From Rhizobiales bacterium PAR1 (GTDB lineage: Bacteria > Pseudomonadota > Alphaproteobacteria > Rhizobiales > Beijerinckiaceae), in the NCBI GenBank assembly GCA_002256205.1, contig NKIW01000003.1, forward strand, positions 1 to 64,000: DNA of 64,000 nucleotides, given 5' to 3'. The notes beneath the pieces are model-generated. The model did not search any database. It was not told the DNA's origin and saw nothing but the letters and a program-made list of their open reading frames with translations. Shown in pieces: positions 27,660 to 36,813 of the stretch (positions within the stretch are counted from its first letter, which is position 1; each line of letters starts with the position of its first letter). The position numbers were made by a program, and so were the translations under genes.

Positions 27660-28700
27660 ATGTCTAGAAACGTCGATCATGATGCCGTGCCGCAAGGTGC
27701 GATGCCAGCCCTTTCCCGTGGTGTGCGCCCCAGCCGCCGCGCGCTGCTTGTCGCGCTCGGGGTGATGCCGCTTGCCGGGTGTCTGGAGACCGGCTCGAAC
27801 TTCCGCGCGCAAGCCGGCGCGGAGCAGCTTTCGCAAGATCCGACGCTCCATGTCATCACAACCCGCAAACTGGTGCGTGACGGAATGCAGTCGCCGTTCT
27901 TTGATTCGAGCCGTTCGAACCAACTCTCTTACGCCCGCGCCACCTTGCAGGCGCCGGACGGCTCGGTCTTCGGTCAGATCAATGCACTGGTGACAACGCC
28001 CTTCGCCGTCAAAAGGGTTGTGCCGGTGACCGGTCCTGCGGCTGTGACTTTTGCAGAAAGCCTGCGCGGGCGTGATTCGTTGCTCTTCGTGCATGGCTAC
28101 AACCAGACTTTTGAAGCGGCGAGTCAGGATGCGACGCAGCTTTCCAACGGAATTGGCTTTGCCGGAAGCACGGCGCTGTTCTCCTGGCCGTCGAAGGGCG
28201 GCCTTCTTGATTACGGTTATGACCGCGAGTCGGCCCTTCTTGCGCGCGATCCGCTCTCGGATGTGCTCTCGAGTCTGTTGCAGGATGAGTTCGGCGCGCG
28301 GACCCATCTCGTGGCGCATTCCATGGGAACGCTGGTGACGCTCGAAGCCTTGCGCATCTACCGTGATCGCTACGGGGACAAAGGGCTTGACCGGGTCGGT
28401 GCGATTGTGCTGGCCGCGCCGGATGTCGATGCGGATGTCTTTCGCGCTGCGCTCGACAAGCTCGGTGCGTGGCGTTCCCGCATGACGGTGATCACCGCCA
28501 CCAATGATCGCGCGCTCGATCTTTCGCGCCGCCTTGCGGGCGGTGAACGTGCCGGAGCGCTCCCGCGCGAAGCTCTGGAAGGTGCGGGTGTCCGGGTGAT
28601 TGACGCGACGGAGTTCGCTTCCGGCCTCATCCGGCACGACGTGTTCGTCGCCAATGCCGATGTGCGCGCAGCGATCAAACGGGCAATCGAACGGAGTTAA
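27660..28700 (+). CDS. DUF900-family alpha/beta hydrolase, predicted lipoprotein
   Basis: 346 residues with a twin-Arg-like N-terminus (PSRRALLVALGVMPLAGC) ending in a lipobox LAGC, so it is predicted to be exported and lipidated. The hydrolase core shows LLFVHGYNQTF (oxyanion region), the nucleophile elbow AHSMGT and a late Asp/His pair. It matches the DUF900 (PF05990) esterase-like family of unknown substrate. Divergent from the pyroglutamyl-peptidase gene, with about 65 bp between starts. Confidence 0.82.
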   Translation: MSRNVDHDAVPQGAMPALSRGVRPSRRALLVALGVMPLAGCLETGSNFRAQAGAEQLSQDPTLHVITTRKLVRDGMQSPFFDSSRSNQLSYARATLQAPDGSVFGQINALVTTPFAVKRVVPVTGPAAVTFAESLRGRDSLLFVHGYNQTFEAASQDATQLSNGIGFAGSTALFSWPSKGGLLDYGYDRESALLARDPLSDVLSSLLQDEFGARTHLVAHSMGTLVTLEALRIYRDRYGDKGLDRVGAIVLAAPDVDADVFRAALDKLGAWRSRMTVITATNDRALDLSRRLAGGERAGALPREALEGAGVRVIDATEFASGLIRHDVFVANADVRAAIKRAIERS

Positions 28701-28856
28701 GTTCGCGTCTCCGTTGGTCCGGTGCGACAAGATGGCAATAAAAGCAGAGCTTCGCAGACTGATTTCGGGTTGGATTTTACCAAAATTTATTAGCTGCCGT
28801 GCATCTTATGCAAGATCATCTTGCAGATGGGCAATGTCGGGAGCATCCACTGCGTC

Positions 28857-29387
28857 ATGTTCTATTCTGACGTCAAAGCATCACATTTCAAAGACTCCGG
28901 CTCCTCGCTTCTGGCGGCGCCGTTGGCGATCTTTGCTGTCGTGCTGCTGATCGGCTCCTTTTTGCCTGGCATGCCGAAAGGTGCGGTCTTCGCACATGAA
29001 TGGGGCACTCACGGCGCCCCGATGCCGCTGCGTCTGCCGCTGATCCGGCCTGTTCATCTCAAACGGGGTGAGGCGCTTGAGATTGAATATTCGGCAAAAG
29101 TGCGGGCGGGCCGCCTTGCCGTGAAGGTCGCCTTTTCCGAGGATGTTCTGACGCTTCTGCTGGCGCGGGCCGATGAACGCGCGCTTTCACTGAGCCAGTC
29201 CGGCAGCGGTGCCGTGCGCTATACCGCGCTCAAGACGGGGTATTACCTGTTTTCACCAACTGTAGAGCCTCCCAGCAACTATGTCGGCGGGTGCCACGAC
29301 ATTCTGGGTGACTTCTGGGCAGCAACGCGCGCCGACCCCTCGCCCTGTCCGAGCTATAACGTCAGCTATCGGCTGAGTTATTTCTAA
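28857..29387 (+). CDS. Hypothetical exported protein
   Basis: I do not recognise a family. The chain (about 176 residues) has a hydrophobic stretch near residues 15-35 (LLAAPLAIFAVVLLIGSFLPG) that acts as a signal peptide or anchor. A beta-rich domain follows, with two Cys near the C-terminus (GGCHDILGDF and SPCPSYN) that could form a disulfide. The start is uncertain: ATG 28827 and TTG 28821 are also in frame; 28857 is chosen because GGGAG lies upstream and it puts the hydrophobic segment nearer the N-terminus. Confidence 0.6.
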   Translation: MFYSDVKASHFKDSGSSLLAAPLAIFAVVLLIGSFLPGMPKGAVFAHEWGTHGAPMPLRLPLIRPVHLKRGEALEIEYSAKVRAGRLAVKVAFSEDVLTLLLARADERALSLSQSGSGAVRYTALKTGYYLFSPTVEPPSNYVGGCHDILGDFWAATRADPSPCPSYNVSYRLSYF

Positions 29388-29450
29388 AGGATCGTATTAG
29401 GGTGTCACCGCGCCTGCACGGTCGAACAGGCACGGTGCTTTTTCGAAAAA

Positions 29451-29843
29451 TCAGACGAACTGGCTGAGGCCGGGGATGGAGCCGACGATGGCGCCCATCT
29501 TGTCTTCACCGACCTTTTCTTGCGCGTAGGCAAAGACTTCCTTCGACAGCGAGCCGATCTGGCCCATGTCGATGCCGTTGCTCATGAGCTGCTGGCCGAG
29601 CGCCATGACACCGCCGCCGGCGCCCATCATGCCCATGAGGCCGCCGAGGAGGCCACCCCCGCCTTCTTCCGGCGCATGGGCTGCCGCGAGCTCTGCCGCG
29701 CCCGGCATCGAGTTCATCATCTCGCCGACGTGCTCTTCCGGGGCGTTCTTCTGGAGGAAGCCGATGATCAGGCCAACGGCCTTTTCCGCCAGCGCCGGAT
29801 CGATGCCGACATTGGTGGCGATGCGATTGATAAGCTCTTCCAT
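29451..29843 (-). CDS. Small Gly/Met-rich protein, DUF2780-like
   Basis: 130 residues: an N-terminal helical part (LINRIATNVGIDPALAEKAV), a central Gly/Met-rich segment (GGGGLLGGLMGMMG) and a C-terminal helical part. The pattern resembles the VcgC/VcgE (DUF2780) family of unknown function; the assignment is by impression only. A clear Shine-Dalgarno (CGGGAG) precedes the start at 29843. Confidence 0.65.
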   Translation of the reverse strand: MEELINRIATNVGIDPALAEKAVGLIIGFLQKNAPEEHVGEMMNSMPGAAELAAAHAPEEGGGGLLGGLMGMMGAGGGVMALGQQLMSNGIDMGQIGSLSKEVFAYAQEKVGEDKMGAIVGSIPGLSQFV

Positions 29844-29948
29844 GGTCGTCTCCCGAATCCGCGCCGGGCCCTTTGCCCGCGTCGGCCTCGGTTACGCCAA
29901 CGAGATGACCGATGCAAGACGATGTAGTTCACACATGAACGGTACAGG

Positions 29949-30794
29949 TCACTTTTCGCGGAGTTGGACGCCGCGCCGTGGCTGGGCGGTCCCCCAGGGG
30001 CCTGGCCTGACCTGACGGGCAAACTCAGCCGCGAGTGCCCCGACTGTCTCACCCACAGATCCACGGTCTCGTCCGCCAAGTTCAGCATGATTGGCGCCAT
30101 CGATGATCGCAAGGCGCTTCTTGCCCGGCGGCAAGGAGGTAAAGGTAGAAATCCGGGTTTCAAATCCGCCGTCAACCGAGCGGTCTTCGGTGCCGGTAAT
30201 GATGATCACAGGCTTGCGGATTGAGCTCATAGCGCCAGAGGGGAAGAAATCCGTGCCTTCGCCTTGCGCTGAAACGGCAATATAGGCGTCGAAGCGGTCG
30301 CGTCCCGCGATCCCGGCAGCATTGCGGGCGCCGGCTTCCACCAGCGTTTCGCGTGCGCCTATGGAGTGTCCGCCGAGCACCTTGTGCGGCACCGGGCAGC
30401 GCCGTTCTTCCACCGCAAGAATCGCATCGAGATCTGCTTGCCGCGCCCGATGCGCCGTCGGATCGCCGGCTGCCGCCGCGACGCCTGCGAGACGATTGGG
30501 ACTGCGCATCGCCGCCATCAGAAGGTGCGGGCCGCTCTCGGCGTGGCTCGGCAGCACAACTCGATAGCCAGCGCTCCGGAGCGCTTCCGCGAGCGGGCGA
30601 TTGCCGTTCGACGAGCCGCCGAGGCCGTGGCTGATGATCGCCAACGGCGCGCAACCAGAGCCTCCGGCATCCAGAACGGCGGCATTGACACTGCTGCCAT
30701 CGGCCCGGCGGTAGCGCGCGGCTTCCTCCGCCGTAGCGGGAAGGTTCGCAGCGAGAAGCGCAACAAGGACAATCGGATGAACGCGAGACATCAT
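29949..30794 (-). CDS. Secreted alpha/beta hydrolase (dienelactone hydrolase/acetylhydrolase-like)
   Basis: About 281 residues with an N-terminal signal peptide ending near ATAEEA. The hydrolase features are ISHGLGGSSNGNR, the nucleophile elbow GGHSIGA, TGTEDRSV containing the acid, and GANHAEL containing the catalytic His. The likely role is hydrolysis of an ester in the periplasm; the substrate is unknown. GTG at 30803 and ATG at 30791 are alternative starts; GGAG at about 30799 suits the 30794/30791 pair. Transcribed away from the DUF853 ATPase gene. Confidence 0.78.
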   Translation of the reverse strand: MMSRVHPIVLVALLAANLPATAEEAARYRRADGSSVNAAVLDAGGSGCAPLAIISHGLGGSSNGNRPLAEALRSAGYRVVLPSHAESGPHLLMAAMRSPNRLAGVAAAAGDPTAHRARQADLDAILAVEERRCPVPHKVLGGHSIGARETLVEAGARNAAGIAGRDRFDAYIAVSAQGEGTDFFPSGAMSSIRKPVIIITGTEDRSVDGGFETRISTFTSLPPGKKRLAIIDGANHAELGGRDRGSVGETVGALAAEFARQVRPGPWGTAQPRRGVQLREK

Positions 30795-30974
30795 GAACTC
30801 CACAACAGGATAGTGATGCTACCTGCCTAACAACCCCAACCTTACGAGCTTCGGTCGGCAACCTTGCTGCGAGATGAAGATTGCTTCGAATTCTCTGCAT
30901 TTCGTACCTGCCAAAAACCGGCTATAGGCAGCGCTGACGCGTGATTTTTTAAGACGCGGATTTCGGAGGACAGT

Positions 30975-32522
30975 ATGGCGGCGCAAGGTGGAGCACAGCT
31001 CGACGGGACGATCCTGATCGGCAAGAGCGAGGCAGGTTACGAGCGTATGGTGCTCAAGCTGGCCAACCGGCATGGCCTCGTGACCGGCGCGACCGGTACC
31101 GGCAAGACCGTGACGCTGCAAAAGCTTGCCGAAGGCTTCTCCGCCGTTGGTGTTCCGGTGTTCACCGCCGATATCAAGGGCGATCTCTCCGGCATTAGCG
31201 CCAAGGGCAATGCGCTGCCGCCCTTCGTCAAGCGCGCGGCGGAGATCGGCGTCGAATACAAGGCCGAGCAATATCCGGTCGTGTTCTGGGATCTGTTCGG
31301 CGAGCAGGGCCACCCGATCCGCGCGACCATCGCGGAGATGGGCCCGCTGCTGCTCTCGCGCCTCCTTGAACTCAACGATGTGCAGGAAGGTGTGCTCAAT
31401 ATCCTCTTCCGTTACGCCGACGAGAAGGGCCTCCTGCTGCTCGACCTCAAGGATTTCCGGGCGATGCTCTCGGAACTGGGCTCGAACAAGGAGCTTCAGG
31501 CCGAATTGCAGACCGCTTACGGCAATGTCTCCTCGGCTTCCATCGGCACCATCCAGCGCCAGTTGCTGGTGCTCGAGAATCAGGGTGCGGCGAATTTCTT
31601 CGGAGAACCGGCGCTTGATATCCACGACTTCATGAAGCTCGACGAGGATGGCCGGGGCCAGATCAACGTGCTCGCAGCCGACAAGCTGATGAAGTCACCG
31701 CGGCTTTATTCAACTTACCTCCTTTGGATGCTCTCCGAGCTTTTCGAGGCTCTGCCGGAAGTCGGCGATGCAGAAAAGCCGAAACTCGTCTTCTTCTTCG
31801 ATGAAGCGCACCTCCTGTTCGACAACGCCCCTCCCGCGCTGCTGGAGAGCATCGAGCAGGTTGTTCGCCTCATCCGCTCGAAGGGCGTCGGCGTCTATTT
31901 CGTGACGCAGAACCCGCTCGATGTGCCGGATAAAGTCGGCGCGCAGCTCGGTAACCGCATCCAGCACGCGCTGCGTGCCTTCACCCCGCGCGAGCAGAAG
32001 GCGGTGAAAGCGGCGGCAGAAACCTTCCGCGCCAATCCGAAATTCTCGACCGCCGATGTCATCACCAACCTCGGCGTCGGTGAAGCGCTGGTCTCGACCC
32101 TGCAGGACAAGGGCTCGCCCTCGATTGTCCAGAAAACGCTGATCGCCCCGCCGGGTGGCCGTGTCGGACCGATCACGCCAGATGAGCGCAAATCGCTGAT
32201 CGCGGAGAGCCCGTTCCGCACCAAGTACACCGAGACGATTGACCGCGAGAGCGCGTTCGAAATGCTCGCCAAGCGCGCAGAAGAGGCCGCCAAACCTGCC
32301 GAAGGCGGCGGCATCGGCGGCTGGCTCGGTGGTCTGCTTGGTGGCGGCGATGCCGCGCCGACAACCGGCGGCCGCGCCGCGCCAAAGGGGCGTGTGCAAC
32401 AGTCTCTTGGCGAGAAAATCGCCACTTCCGCCGCGCGTTCGGTCGCGACTTCCGTGGGGCGCCAGATCGGCACCGCGATTGTGCGCGGCGTGCTCGGGAG
32501 CTTGCTGGGCGGGCGGCGCTAA
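30975..32522 (+). CDS. HerA-like ATPase of the DUF853 (YjgR) family
   Basis: Cytoplasmic P-loop ATPase of 515 residues. Walker [11 protein letters not shown] lies near the N-terminus, the DIKGDLSGI segment follows, and Walker [13 protein letters not shown] is in the middle; the C-terminus is Gly-rich then Arg/Ala-rich. The family is widespread and has been proposed to act as a DNA-translocating ATPase, but its cellular role is not settled. The start at 30975 has GGAGGA. It is 6 bp upstream of the exporter gene, so the two probably form one transcript. Confidence 0.9.
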   Translation: MAAQGGAQLDGTILIGKSEAGYERMVLKLANRHGLVTGATGTGKTVTLQKLAEGFSAVGVPVFTADIKGDLSGISAKGNALPPFVKRAAEIGVEYKAEQYPVVFWDLFGEQGHPIRATIAEMGPLLLSRLLELNDVQEGVLNILFRYADEKGLLLLDLKDFRAMLSELGSNKELQAELQTAYGNVSSASIGTIQRQLLVLENQGAANFFGEPALDIHDFMKLDEDGRGQINVLAADKLMKSPRLYSTYLLWMLSELFEALPEVGDAEKPKLVFFFDEAHLLFDNAPPALLESIEQVVRLIRSKGVGVYFVTQNPLDVPDKVGAQLGNRIQHALRAFTPREQKAVKAAAETFRANPKFSTADVITNLGVGEALVSTLQDKGSPSIVQKTLIAPPGGRVGPITPDERKSLIAESPFRTKYTETIDRESAFEMLAKRAEEAAKPAEGGGIGGWLGGLLGGGDAAPTTGGRAAPKGRVQQSLGEKIATSAARSVATSVGRQIGTAIVRGVLGSLLGGRR

Positions 32523-32528
32523 AGGCGC

Positions 32529-33143
32529 ATGTTCTCTCCCTTTCTGTCCGGCTTTCTGATCGGTGGCGGGTTGATCGTTGCCATCGGTGCGCAGAACGCC
32601 TTTATTCTCAAGCAGGGCATCCGGCGCGAACACGTCTTCGCGCTGGCGTTGATCTGTTCGCTCTCGGATGCGCTGCTGATCGTCCTCGGCGTGGCGGGGT
32701 TGGGTGCGTTTATCGAGCGCTTCCCGGCGCTGCTTACGGGCGTGACGCTGTTCGGCATCGGGTTCTTGCTCTGGTACGGCTGGCTCGCCTTCCGCCGCGT
32801 CCTTGCGCCCGAAGCGCTGCGCCTGAGCGAAGAGGGTGCCGTTCCGCTTGGAAAAGCGGTGCTGACCTGCCTCACGCTGACGTTTCTCAACCCGCACGTC
32901 TATCTCGATACGGTGATCCTTGTCGGTAGCCTTGCCGCGCCCTATTCGGGCGCTGCGCGGCTTGCTTACACACTGGGCGCGATGTCCGCCTCGTTTTCGT
33001 GGTTTTTCGCGCTGGGCTACGGCGCGCGCGTTCTCACGCCGCTCTTCGCGAAGCCGGTGGCGTGGCGCATTCTCGACGCGATCATCGCTCTGGTGATGGT
33101 TTCGATTGCAGGCAAGCTCGCCCTTTGGCTACTCTCGCGCTAA
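32529..33143 (+). CDS. LysE/ArgO-family amino acid exporter
   Basis: Inner-membrane exporter of 204 residues with six predicted transmembrane helices. The family signatures are GGLIVAIGAQNAFILKQG at the N-terminus and TFLNPHVYLDTV in the middle, which match ArgO/LysE rather than the RhtB branch; arginine or lysine export is the likely role. It follows the ATPase gene by 6 bp. No LysR-type regulator is adjacent. Confidence 0.9.
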   Translation: MFSPFLSGFLIGGGLIVAIGAQNAFILKQGIRREHVFALALICSLSDALLIVLGVAGLGAFIERFPALLTGVTLFGIGFLLWYGWLAFRRVLAPEALRLSEEGAVPLGKAVLTCLTLTFLNPHVYLDTVILVGSLAAPYSGAARLAYTLGAMSASFSWFFALGYGARVLTPLFAKPVAWRILDAIIALVMVSIAGKLALWLLSR

Positions 33144-33200
33144 CCCCGTTTTCTGTTCCTGCCGGATCGGAATTCGGCTTACCTGGCTTACCTGATTGAC

Positions 33201-33244
33201 GCATTTTCTTCACGCGAACCGGTATCCACTTCGCTCGAAAATGC
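33201..33244 (+). repeat. 44-bp dispersed palindrome, copy 1
   Basis: Begins GCATTTTCTTCACGCGAACC and ends CTTCGCTCGAAAATGC. The ends are inverted repeats (GCATTTTC/GAAAATGC), so the element can form an imperfect hairpin. Two further copies lie at 34795 and 37619. It sits 25 bp upstream of the M20 peptidase start. Confidence 0.85.
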
Positions 33245-33269
33245 TTTTCCGAACCGCAAGGAAACCCTC

Positions 33270-34646
33270 ATGTCCATTGAACCCGTCCTCGCCCGCGTTG
33301 ATCGCGATCTCGATGCTAGCCTCAAGCGCCTGTTCGAGTTCATCCGCTTCCCCTCGATCGGGGCGGATAGTGCCTTCAACAAGGACACGCGCGCCTGCGC
33401 AGAGCATCTCGCCAAAGACCTCAAGACCATGGGCTTTGACGCGACAGTGCGCGAAACAGCAGGGCAGCCGGTCGTGATCGGCCATCGCCGCCGCGCCGGC
33501 AAACCGCATGTCCTGTTCTATGGCCATTACGATGTGCAACCTGTCGATCCGCTCGACCTCTGGACCGATCCGCCGTTCGAATCGAAGGTGATCGAGCTTG
33601 ATGGCCGCAAGGTGATCACCGGGCGCGGCTCCTGCGACGACAAGGGGCAGGTGATGACATTCCTCGAAGCCTGCCGCGCAATGATCGCCGAAACCGGCGA
33701 TCTGCCGATTTCGCTCTCGGTGATGATCGAGGGCGAGGAAGAATCCGGTTCCACCAACCTGCCGCCGTTTCTTGAGGCGAATGCCGAGGAACTGAAAGCC
33801 GATCTCTGCCTTGTTTGCGATACCGGCATGTGGGACCCGAACACCCCGCAGATCACGTCTTCCTTGCGCGGCATGCTCTACGAGGAAATCATCGTTCGGG
33901 CGGCGGATCGTGATCTGCATTCGGGCATGTTCGGCGGCACAGCGCAGAACCCGATCCATATTCTCTCGCGCATCGTCACTGCGATGCACGATGAGAACGG
34001 CCGCATTCTCGTGCCGGACTTCTATCAGGGCGTTCACGAGACCGGTGATAACCGTAAGGCCCAGTGGGAAGCCCTCGGCCTCACCGAGGAGGCCTATCTC
34101 GGCACCGTCGGCCTCAAATATGCCGCCGGCGAAAAGGGCCGTACGCTCGTTGAGAAGATGCAGGCGCGGCCGACCTGCGATTGCAACGGCATCTGGGGCG
34201 GATACACGGGCGAGGGCACCAAAACCGTGATCGCGGGCGAGGCGCGGGCGAAAATCTCCTTCCGCCTCGTCCATGATCAGGACCCCGTGGCGATCCAGAA
34301 AAACTTCCGCGCCTATGTCGAGAGCATGATCCCGGCGGATTGCTCGGTCGAGTTCATCGGCTACAAGGGTTCCCGCGCCGTGCAGGTGCGCGAGGAAAGC
34401 CCGGAGCTCAAGAAGGCGATCACCGCGCTCAAGGCCGAATGGGGCACCGAGCCGGTGATCCTCGGAACAGGCGGCTCGATCCCCATCGTCGGTGATTTCA
34501 AACGCGTGCTCGGCCTCGATGCGCTGCTGATCGGCTTTGGCCTCGATGACGACCGGGTGCATTCGCCGAACGAGAAATATGACCTCAAGAGCTTCCACAA
34601 GGGGCAGCGCAGTTGGGCGCGGATCATTGCCGCACTGGGGTCGTGA
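33270..34646 (+). CDS. M20-family dipeptidase (dinuclear metallopeptidase)
   Basis: Cytoplasmic peptidase of 458 residues. The metal ligands are visible in FYGHYDVQP (His, Asp), GRGSCDDKGQ (bridging Asp) and IEGEEESGS (catalytic Glu and ligand Glu), with CDTGMW and a late His in DDRVHSPNE. The dimerisation domain occupies about 190-320. It resembles carnosinase-like dipeptidases acting on short peptides or N-acyl amino acids. AAGGAA precedes the start. The gene is flanked by two inverted copies of the 44-bp palindrome. Confidence 0.92.
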   Translation: MSIEPVLARVDRDLDASLKRLFEFIRFPSIGADSAFNKDTRACAEHLAKDLKTMGFDATVRETAGQPVVIGHRRRAGKPHVLFYGHYDVQPVDPLDLWTDPPFESKVIELDGRKVITGRGSCDDKGQVMTFLEACRAMIAETGDLPISLSVMIEGEEESGSTNLPPFLEANAEELKADLCLVCDTGMWDPNTPQITSSLRGMLYEEIIVRAADRDLHSGMFGGTAQNPIHILSRIVTAMHDENGRILVPDFYQGVHETGDNRKAQWEALGLTEEAYLGTVGLKYAAGEKGRTLVEKMQARPTCDCNGIWGGYTGEGTKTVIAGEARAKISFRLVHDQDPVAIQKNFRAYVESMIPADCSVEFIGYKGSRAVQVREESPELKKAITALKAEWGTEPVILGTGGSIPIVGDFKRVLGLDALLIGFGLDDDRVHSPNEKYDLKSFHKGQRSWARIIAALGS

Positions 34647-34651
34647 GGCGA

Positions 34652-34676
34652 GGCTTGCCGGTGCCCCCGGCAAGCC
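34652..34676. terminator. Perfect 10-bp hairpin just after the M20 peptidase stop
   Basis: GGCTTGCCGG and CCGGCAAGCC flank a five-base loop. No T-run follows on either strand, so it is a weak or factor-dependent terminator or an mRNA 3-prime stabilising hairpin, not a standard intrinsic terminator. Confidence 0.55.
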
Positions 34677-34794
34677 ATCACCAACCGTGATCGGATGATG
34701 AAATCTTCGAATATGCGGCCGGTTTTGCCGGTTTTTCCGAGCTGACCGGTTGACCCCTTCGCCTTGCGGCGCTCGAATAGAAAAAATTTCTACA

Positions 34795-34838
34795 GCATTT
34801 TCAAGCGAGCCGGGATCCGGTCCGCGTGAAGAAAATGC
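34795..34838 (-). repeat. 44-bp dispersed palindrome, copy 2 (inverted)
   Basis: Reads GCATTTTCAAGCGAGCCGGG at its left end and GAAGAAAATGC at its right end. Its reverse complement aligns with copy 1 (33201). It lies 24 bp upstream of the aminotransferase start, about the same distance from the downstream start as copy 1. Confidence 0.85.
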
Positions 34839-34862
34839 GCGAATAAAACGTGGAGCGTGGAT

Positions 34863-35717
34863 ATGGCCTGGTCGCAAACTTGGACCTTCGTGAACGGCGA
34901 TTGGCACGAGGGGAATCCGCCGATCCTCGGCCCGCGCAGCCACGGCTTCTGGCAGGCCTCCTCGGTGTTTGACGGCGGGCGTTACTTCGAGAATGTCGCG
35001 CCGGATATTGCGCTGCATGCAGCCCGGCTCGCGCGCTCGGCAGCGGCAATTGGTCTTAAATGCCCTGTTGAGCCGGATTACATCGTCGGCCTTCTGAAGG
35101 ATGGCGTGAAGAAATTCGCGCCGGGCACCGCGCTTTACGTCAAGCCGATGGTCTGGGGCGAGGGCGACAAGGGCTCTGCCATTCTCGCCGACCCGGATGA
35201 CAGCCGCTTCCTGCTTTGCTTGTTTGAAGCACCGATGCCGGAGCCGGGACCGTCGTCGATTACGCTGTCGTCGTACCGCCGCCCGACCATCGAATGCATG
35301 CCGACAGATTCGAAAGCCGGCTGCCTCTACCCCAACAACGCCCGCGCGCTGCGCGAGGCTCGTGCCCGCGGCTTCGATAACGCGCTGGTGCGGGATATGC
35401 TCGGCAATGTCGCGGAAACCACGACCGCGAATATCTTTATGGCGAAGGATGGCGTGGTCTATACGCCAATCCCCAATGGCGCCTTCCTCAACGGCATCAC
35501 CCGCCAGCGCGTGATCGGCCTGATGCGCGAGCGCGGCATCACGGTGGTCGAGAAGAGCTTGACCTATGCCGAGTTCGAAAACGCCGATGAAATCTTCTAT
35601 TCCGGCAATTATTCCAAGGTGATGCCGATCACCAAGATCGACGATCGCTCGCTCCAGCCCGGCCCGTTCTACACCAAGGCGCGCGCCGCCTACTGGGACT
35701 TCGCGCATTCAAAGTAA
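34863..35717 (+). CDS. Class IV (branched-chain-like) aminotransferase
   Basis: PLP enzyme of fold type IV, 284 residues. It shows SHGFWQASSVFDGGRYFEN at the N-terminus, the PLP lysine in DSKAGCLYPNN, GNVAETTTANIFM and GAFLNGITRQRVI. It most resembles IlvE-type branched-chain aminotransferases, which make valine, leucine and isoleucine or start their breakdown; a D-amino acid transaminase-like activity cannot be excluded. The ATG at 34863 has GGAG seven bases before it; the GTG two codons upstream is less likely. Confidence 0.88.
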   Translation: MAWSQTWTFVNGDWHEGNPPILGPRSHGFWQASSVFDGGRYFENVAPDIALHAARLARSAAAIGLKCPVEPDYIVGLLKDGVKKFAPGTALYVKPMVWGEGDKGSAILADPDDSRFLLCLFEAPMPEPGPSSITLSSYRRPTIECMPTDSKAGCLYPNNARALREARARGFDNALVRDMLGNVAETTTANIFMAKDGVVYTPIPNGAFLNGITRQRVIGLMRERGITVVEKSLTYAEFENADEIFYSGNYSKVMPITKIDDRSLQPGPFYTKARAAYWDFAHSK

Positions 35718-35814
35718 GGGCGGAGAGGCGCAAGGCTTCGCCACAATTGTGCCAAAATGACGAGGTCATGCAGCGCGTACCTTACGCGTCCTTAAGGCGA
35801 TAACGCTAGATTTG

Positions 35815-35920
35815 CCCTTGTGGTTATCGGGTGCGTCGACCCCCGAAAAAGTTTCTCGATGCCACCAAAGGTTCGAGACCCCTTTGAACAAAGGCCGCGG
35901 TGCAGAACCGCGGCCTTTTC
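35815..35920 (+). ncRNA. Candidate small RNA ending in an intrinsic terminator
   Basis: The 218 bp between the aminotransferase gene and the minus-strand DUF962 gene has no credible ORF but shows three successive hairpins. These are TCGGG/CCCGA (35828-35847), CAAAGG/CCTTTG (35867-35886) and a strong terminator (35891-35919). A weak -10-like TAGATT lies near 35811. The structure looks like a short noncoding RNA, but no known family was recognised and the 5-prime end is a guess. Confidence 0.4.
35891..35919. terminator. Intrinsic terminator, usable in both directions
   Basis: AAGGCCGCGG, loop TGCAGAA, CCGCGGCCTT, then TTTT. On the minus strand it lies just beyond the stop of the DUF962 gene; on the plus strand it ends the candidate small RNA. 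Confidence 0.85.
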
Positions 35921-35935
35921 GTTTGCGGAGCGCCT

Positions 35936-36238
35936 TCAGGCCTGCCCGCGCATCTTTGCGAACCACCAGCGCAGGCCGACAAACAGGAACCGCCAGTCCT
36001 TGAAGAACTCGGGCGGTTTGCCTTCAAAAATGTGGCCGATGAACTGGAAAACCCAGCACACCACAAAGAGCGCTGCTGGCCAGATCCAGAAGCCCGGCAC
36101 AAAATACGCCAAGACAAACAGCGGAATCGATACCGCGATCATTGGAATGCCGAGCGTGTGAAAGAAGCGATTGGCGGGATGCTGATGGCTCGTCGCGTAT
36201 TGCGCGATCCATTCCTCCCAGGTTTTTCCGCCGAGCAT
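35936..36238 (-). CDS. DUF962 (Mpo1-like) membrane protein
   Basis: About 100 residues with two or three hydrophobic segments (PMIAVSIPLFVLAYFVPGF and IWPAALFVVCWVFQFIGH). SHQHPANRFFHTLGIP near the N-terminus and HIFEGKPPEFFKDWRF carry the conserved His residues of the Mpo1/YGL010w family, whose yeast member oxidises 2-hydroxy fatty acids. The role in this bacterium is not known. The start at 36238 has a strong GGGAGG five bases upstream, so a longer frame from 36286 is rejected. Confidence 0.85.
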   Translation of the reverse strand: MLGGKTWEEWIAQYATSHQHPANRFFHTLGIPMIAVSIPLFVLAYFVPGFWIWPAALFVVCWVFQFIGHIFEGKPPEFFKDWRFLFVGLRWWFAKMRGQA

Positions 36239-36361
36239 ATGTCCCTCCCGAGGCGTGTTATTTTGCTGGAGGGTAGCGCAGGGCAATCTGGTTCACAAAT
36301 GAACAATGACGGCGACACCATGTGCCGCCGCCAGTTTTTGCAGCGTCTACTGACCCTTGGT

Positions 36362-36778
36362 TTACTGGCCCTTGGCCTTCAACCAGGCCTTCATCTGCGC
36401 AATTTCCTTTTCTTGCGCCGCGATGATCTCCTCGGCCATTTTCTTCGTTTCCGGGTCCTTGCCATATTGCAGAACGACCTTGGCCATATCGATCGCGCCC
36501 TGATGATGCGGAATCATGCCCTTGAAAAAGTCGATATCGGCATCACCCGAGAACTTGATCGACATGTCCTTGTGCATACGGTCGTTCGCGGCCCGATAGG
36601 CCTTGGTGGAGGCCGAAGTGTTCTTGTCTGGCGTGCCGTGCATTTTGCCATGCATGGCGCCATGGTCCATCTGGGCTCCGTGGTTAATGCCCTGATGCTG
36701 CTGGGCCGAAGCCGGCAAGGTCGAGGCGGCGAGGGTGGAGAAGGCAAGCACTGCGGCTGCCGCGAGAAGCGTTTTCAT
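36362..36778 (-). CDS. DUF305 periplasmic His/Met-rich protein
   Basis: 138 residues with a signal peptide ([16 protein letters not shown], cleavage near ASAQQ). A His/Met-rich linker ([16 protein letters not shown]) suggests metal, especially copper, binding. The DUF305 domain has [17 protein letters not shown] and the C-terminal helical bundle. The start at 36778 has AGGAG upstream. It follows a small His-containing membrane protein gene by 35 bp on the same strand, making a probable two-gene metal-related operon. Confidence 0.88.
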   Translation of the reverse strand: MKTLLAAAAVLAFSTLAASTLPASAQQHQGINHGAQMDHGAMHGKMHGTPDKNTSASTKAYRAANDRMHKDMSIKFSGDADIDFFKGMIPHHQGAIDMAKVVLQYGKDPETKKMAEEIIAAQEKEIAQMKAWLKAKGQ

Positions 36779-36813
36779 GGAGGTCTCCTGAGAAAAAAGG
36801 GGGGAAATGACGC

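Noticed and set aside
33210-35708. Open frame of 832 codons on the minus strand across the M20 peptidase and aminotransferase genes
   Set aside because: It lies antisense to two complete genes with clear catalytic motifs, and its product is a low-complexity Arg/His/Ala-rich chain. High GC with codon-position bias produces such long shadows.
35860-35890. tRNA-like T-arm (GGTTCGAGACC)
   Set aside because: The surrounding bases do not form a five-pair T stem or the rest of a cloverleaf; the hairpin belongs to the candidate small RNA.
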